From: Siphonodentalium dalli
Lineage: Eukaryota; Mollusca; Scaphopoda; Gadilida; Siphonodentaliidae
Reading direction: 5' to 3'
Assembly (NCBI GenBank): GCA_032622095.1
Contig: CP136069.1
Span: 202,042,690 to 202,106,689, forward strand
DNA length: 64,000 nucleotides
Both the position numbers and the translations under genes were made by a program. Of this stretch, positions 60,497-64,000 are shown piece after piece; the stretch's first letter is position 1; each line of letters begins with the position of its first letter. The notes below the pieces were generated by a model, which made no database searches, was not told the origin of the DNA, and worked only from the letters and a program-made list of their open reading frames with translations.

Positions 60497-60980
60497 TGGA
60501 ATCCTATTAGGGCCACTTGCTAATGGCGCTTTCGGCGCGATGCGCCGAAAGCGACAAAAAGTGCGCCATTAGTAACGCGCCGAAAGCACCGAAAGCGACA
60601 AAATATGCGCCGTTACGGCGCACTATTTGTCGCTTTCTGCGCACTTTTTGTCGCTTTCGGCGCACTTTTTGTCGCTTTCGGCGCGCGCGCCGAAAGCGAC
60701 AAAATGTGCGATATTAGCGCATGTTTCGGCGCGCCGAAAGCGACAAAATGTGCGCCGTAACGTCGCACATTTTGTCGCTTTCGGCGCGTTACTAATGGCG
60801 CACTTTTTGTCGCTTTCGGCGCGCGCCGAAAACGCCATTAGGCATACTATTAGGTCCACTCCCTAATGGCGCTCGCCGGAAGCGACAACAGGTGCGCCAT
60901 TAGGGTATGTTTCGGCGCGACAAAAAGCGACAAAAAGTGCGCCGAAAGCGCCATTAGCAAGTGGACCTAATAGGATTCCA
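60497..60980. mobile_element. GC-rich foldback element with 42-base TIRs
   Basis: The left end TGGAATCCTATTAGGGCCAC continuing TTGCTAATGGCGCTTTCGGC matches the reverse complement of the right end almost base for base. The interior consists of alternating inverted copies of GCGCCGAAAGCGACAAAA with GTGCGCC, so the whole 484 bases can fold into branched hairpins. It is far more GC-rich than its surroundings. Frames on both strands are artefacts. A TA or ATA flank on both sides is a possible target duplication. Confidence 0.75.
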
Positions 60981-60989
60981 TATATAACA

Positions 60990-61490
60990 TATTTTATCAT
61001 TTGGTCTTAAATTCTTTAACAATTTTATAATTGTTATCAATTTGGTTGTTACATTCTTTAGCAATTTTATCATTCTATTGTCATGTTCTATTACATTTTT
61101 TAACAATTTTATCATGTTCTCTTATATTCTTTAACAATTTTGTGATTTGTTATCATTACTTCTTACACTCATTGACAATTTCCGATCATTTTGCTAATTT
61201 TTCTTACATTTTTTAACAACTATAAAAACTAAGGTAGCAATGCATTCACTTGTTTATGCGAGGCGACATATGGTCGACTCGCATATATAAGATTTAACAA
61301 TTTTATCATTTGTATCATTGTTTCTTACATTCTAACAATTTCGTATATTTTTTCTTTTCTTCATATTTTCTTACATTTTTTAACAATTATAAAATATAAT
61401 ATAAAATTTGTTAGGCAAATGCATTCTCGTAAATATGCGAGGCAACCTAGTCGACTCGCATATATAAGATAATGCATTGGCACAGTGTTC
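60990..61490 (+). repeat. Degenerate relative of the TTAA MITE
   Basis: Repeated spacer units (TTACATTCTTTAACAATTTT-like) and two decayed hairpins, near 61240-61290 (GCGAGGCGACATATGGTCGA) and 61415-61480 (GCGAGGCAACCTAGTCGACT), then GATAATGCATTGGCACAG. It is clearly related to the hairpins of the 400-base MITE but expanded and decayed. Confidence 0.6.
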
Positions 61491-61668
61491 TCGCAAACAA
61501 TGCAGGAAGCTCCCATCGTGAACGGGTTAAGACTTTTGTCGGTTGAAATTCATTCTGGGGAAACCTATCTGGCCATATGCATCTGAACATTGGCTTGATC
61601 AAGCCAGAATGAATTTTAGCTGACACAACACAAATAAAACCTGTTAGATTTAATTACGATAATATTCA

Positions 61669-62415
61669 CTATAGCAGCAGCCAGACCAGCGTAGCAGAAG
61701 TCCTGGCAATACTATAGCAGCAGCCAGACCAGCGTAGCAGAAGTCCTGGCAATACTATAGCAGCAGTCAGACCAGCGTAGCAGAAGTCCTGGCAATACTA
61801 TAGCAGCAGCCAGACCAGCGTAGCAGAAGTCCTGGCAATACTATAGCAGCAGCCAGACCAGCGTAGCAGAAGTCCTGGCAATACTATAGCAGCAGCCAGA
61901 CCAGCGTAGCAGAAGTCCTGGCAATACTATAGCAGCAGCCAGACCAGCGTAGCAGAAGTCCTGGCAAAAGTCCTGGCAATACTATAGCAGCAGCCAGACC
62001 AGCGTAGCAGAAGTCCTGGCAATACTATAGCAGCAGCCAGACCAGCGTAGCAGAAGTCCTGGCAATAATATAGCAGCAGCCAGACCAGCGTAGCAGAAGT
62101 CCTGGCAATACTATAGCAGCAGCCAGACCAGCGTAGCAGAAGTCCTGGCAATACTATAGCAGCAGCCAGACCAGCGTAGCAGAAGTCCTGGCAATACTAT
62201 AGCAGCAGCCAGACCAGCGTAGCAGAAGTCCTGGCAATACTATAGCAGCAGCCAGACCAGCGTAGCAGAAGTCCTGGCAATACTATAGCAGCAGCCATAC
62301 CAGCGTAGCAGAAGTCCTGGCAATACTATAGCAGCAGCCAGACCAGCGTAGCAGAAGTCCTGGCAATACTATAGCAGCAGCCAGACCAGCGTAGCAGAAG
62401 TCCTGGCAATACTAT
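61669..62415 (+). repeat. 43-base minisatellite, about 17 copies
   Basis: Unit CTATAGCAGCAGCCAGACCA plus GCGTAGCAGAAGTCCTGGCAATA. Copies are almost identical; differences are single bases (GTCAGACC, AATAATATAG, CATACC) and one 12-base partial duplication (AAAGTCCTGGC) near 61966. The repeated frame on the minus strand is an artefact. Confidence 0.95.
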
Positions 62416-63061
62416 TTGGGAATCATTCGTGTGGTATTTAGATTAAATTATGCCTCTTATGCAGTCTGTTTGACAAACAGTCTATTGAACAAGCTATGAG
62501 TTCCAGACGAACCCACCATCGTGCATGGTATCACAGCTATAAATAGCTTATTCACGCACTCCCTGTAGTATGACGTCATAGTGCACGTCTCTTATTAAAA
62601 TAGTTTTACGAATGACAAATATAATATCCCCTTTCGGTTTGGTTTTCGAGAATAACAAATTCGTTATTAAAGTATTATTCGTAAATTCTGGACTCTTCTC
62701 AGCTTATTTCTGGTGTTTAATTATTTGTCATAATATCTAAATTTCTAAACACTCTGAATTTAGGAATGTGACAAGAGAACAAGCACGATAGTTTAGGTAT
62801 AATTATTTGGTATACTGGAATTTCGATCGATCTGCAGGACTTAGACAATCGCTTGAGTGGTTTCACCGCTTTACAGCTGAATAAATTGTGATTGGCAGAT
62901 CCTGACGTAGTGTTTCTTGTGGACAATGGGATTCTCTGCTAATAGTAGTTAATTAATCTGTTTTCAATCATACCCCTCTTCATTTAATCCATGAAGTGAC
63001 AAAATCCTTAACTCAACTAGTTTTGATGAATGTACGCTTACAAAAGCTCGTCAAAAACGTA
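62416..63061. other. No recognisable gene
   Basis: AT-rich sequence. Nothing supported. Confidence 0.5.
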
Positions 63062-63245
63062 TACTCAACAATTACTCAACAATTACTCAACAATTAATCA
63101 GCATCTACTCAACATTTACTCAACAACTACTCAACAATTACTCAACAATTACTCAACAATTACTCAACAATTTATCAACATTTACTCAACATTTACTCAA
63201 AAACAACTCCATATTTGCTCAACAATTTATCACCAATTACTCAAC
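63062..63245 (+). repeat. ACTCAACAATT tandem repeat
   Basis: About fifteen copies of an 11-12 base unit (ACTCAACAATT, with ATTT and ACT variants). Similar CTCAAC words fill the ends of the element at 5871-6687, so this may be an expanded element end. Confidence 0.85.
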
Positions 63246-63342
63246 TGCGATGTAAGTATAGCTGAAATAAGCAAAGTTCACTAAATATTGAGAAAAGGCT
63301 TTCTGTTCTAATTTAAGCTATACGGTTGAGAAATGTTCTCAA

Positions 63343-63757
63343 TCAGGAAAATTTAGATGCGATGAGTTGGCTTTGCATATTTGTTGGGAGTATTCTCGAA
63401 ACTGAACTGGATATTAAAACCTGAATCAGCGATCGTATTGGAAATATCCGGAAATTGATGAAAGTCCGGATATAGTATCCGACAATGGTATATTGGAGGA
63501 TTTGTTATTATTTTGCAATAATTTGATTAATTGGGTTCATCACTCGACTGTGCTGTCCATGAAATTAGAACCTCGTCTTCGAAATGTTTACTCTTTAATT
63601 ACGCGGTCAAATTGTTAAGTTCTGATATACTATCAGCCATCTCTTCCCATCTGAATGTTGCAGTTTTGTATCGAAAAATGAAGCGGCAACATCTCGAAAT
63701 GACTACCCTTATCGATACATGGAAATCTAAATTGAGTTACTGTTCTTAGAACATTTA
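63343..63757 (+). repeat. Second copy of the 5.9-6.7 kb element body
   Basis: Same order of blocks as 6130-6550: GATGAGTTGGCT, TATTCTCGAAACTGAACTGG, GAAATATC.GGAAATT, ACCTCGTCTTCGAA, GCGGCAAC and CATCTCGAAATGAC, with many substitutions. The outer terminal repeats of the first copy are not evident here apart from the CTCAAC tract upstream. Confidence 0.65.
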
Positions 63758-63960
63758 ATGAACATTGTATTAACACTCTCTATACTAAATGGATTCTCCC
63801 ATTCAGTTATAAAAGTATTCATGGGAATGGTGACGTATTGAATAGTCTATCATTAAGTTTGAGGGTTGTCCAGAAGAAAATGAGCAGACGCCAGACACGC
63901 GAAAACATGATACAATTGCAGAAAGATTCATATTAATTTGGGTGAAATGTGCAGATAATA

Positions 63961-63998
63961 AGTTCAACAAATGCTATGGTCGTTTGTTGAACTTATGA
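63961..63998. repeat. Short perfect inverted repeat at window end
   Basis: ATAAGTTCAACAAA and TTTGTTGAACTTAT flank an 11-base loop. It may be an element tip that continues beyond the window. Confidence 0.6.
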
Positions 63999-64000
63999 TC

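Noticed and set aside
58173-62415. Regular repeats that might suggest a CRISPR array
   Set aside because: The units are contiguous tandem repeats without unique spacers, in a genome with introns and retrotransposons.

Overview
The window looks like a piece of an animal nuclear genome, most likely a mollusc. It is AT-rich, has very long introns with GT/AG borders, contains no long intact reading frame, and is packed with transposon remnants and minisatellites. The mollusc guess rests on the exon architecture of the lectin gene, and in particular on its cysteine-rich/transmembrane last exon, which resembles molluscan lectin-like membrane proteins as I remember them. The species cannot be named from the sequence.

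The main gene lies on the minus strand between about 36.25 kb and 13.3 kb. Six exons can be assembled whose phases all agree: CTLD1 (36081-36249 plus 31956-32161), CTLD2 (25550-25724 plus 22404-22651), a Thr/Pro/Ala-rich mucin-like stalk (17992-18405), and a last exon with a Cys cluster, a charged helix, one membrane span and the stop codon (13321-13607). Each C-type lectin domain is split by a phase-2 intron, and every border between modules is phase 1. The result is a two-lectin-domain, mucin-stalked, type I membrane protein of about 498 residues, without its 5' signal-peptide exon, which I could not locate. CTLD2 has an EPN sugar-specificity motif; CTLD1 lacks it.

The introns hold the most unusual structure. 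The intron between CTLD1 and CTLD2 is almost filled by a 5.5 kb imperfect palindrome (25950-31481). Its arms carry spaced YY1-like GCCGCCAT motifs, and its centre holds two diverged, inverted, broken copies of a coding sequence I do not recognise. A 1.26 kb deletion derivative sits in the last intron (15637-16898).

Other elements: a head-to-tail array of four Helitron-like units with a single A/T target (8371-10394); four near-identical TTAA-flanked double-hairpin MITEs (20.0, 40.3, 42.9, 53.7 kb); a non-autonomous LTR element with 98-99% similar LTRs (47075-51416); a CACTG-ended element (36812-39294); a GC-rich foldback element (60497-60980); LINE fragments at 32.5, 46.1, 46.5 and 54.6-55.1 kb; and a repeat body shared by the two ends of the window (5.9-6.7 and 63.3-63.8 kb). 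Large minisatellites lie at 14.4-15.4, 21.3-21.6, 31.5-31.95, 58.2-60.0 and 61.7-62.4 kb. Two exons of one unknown family occur on the minus strand at 2.9 kb (frameshifted) and 45.7 kb (open). The remaining sequence shows no gene that I can support.
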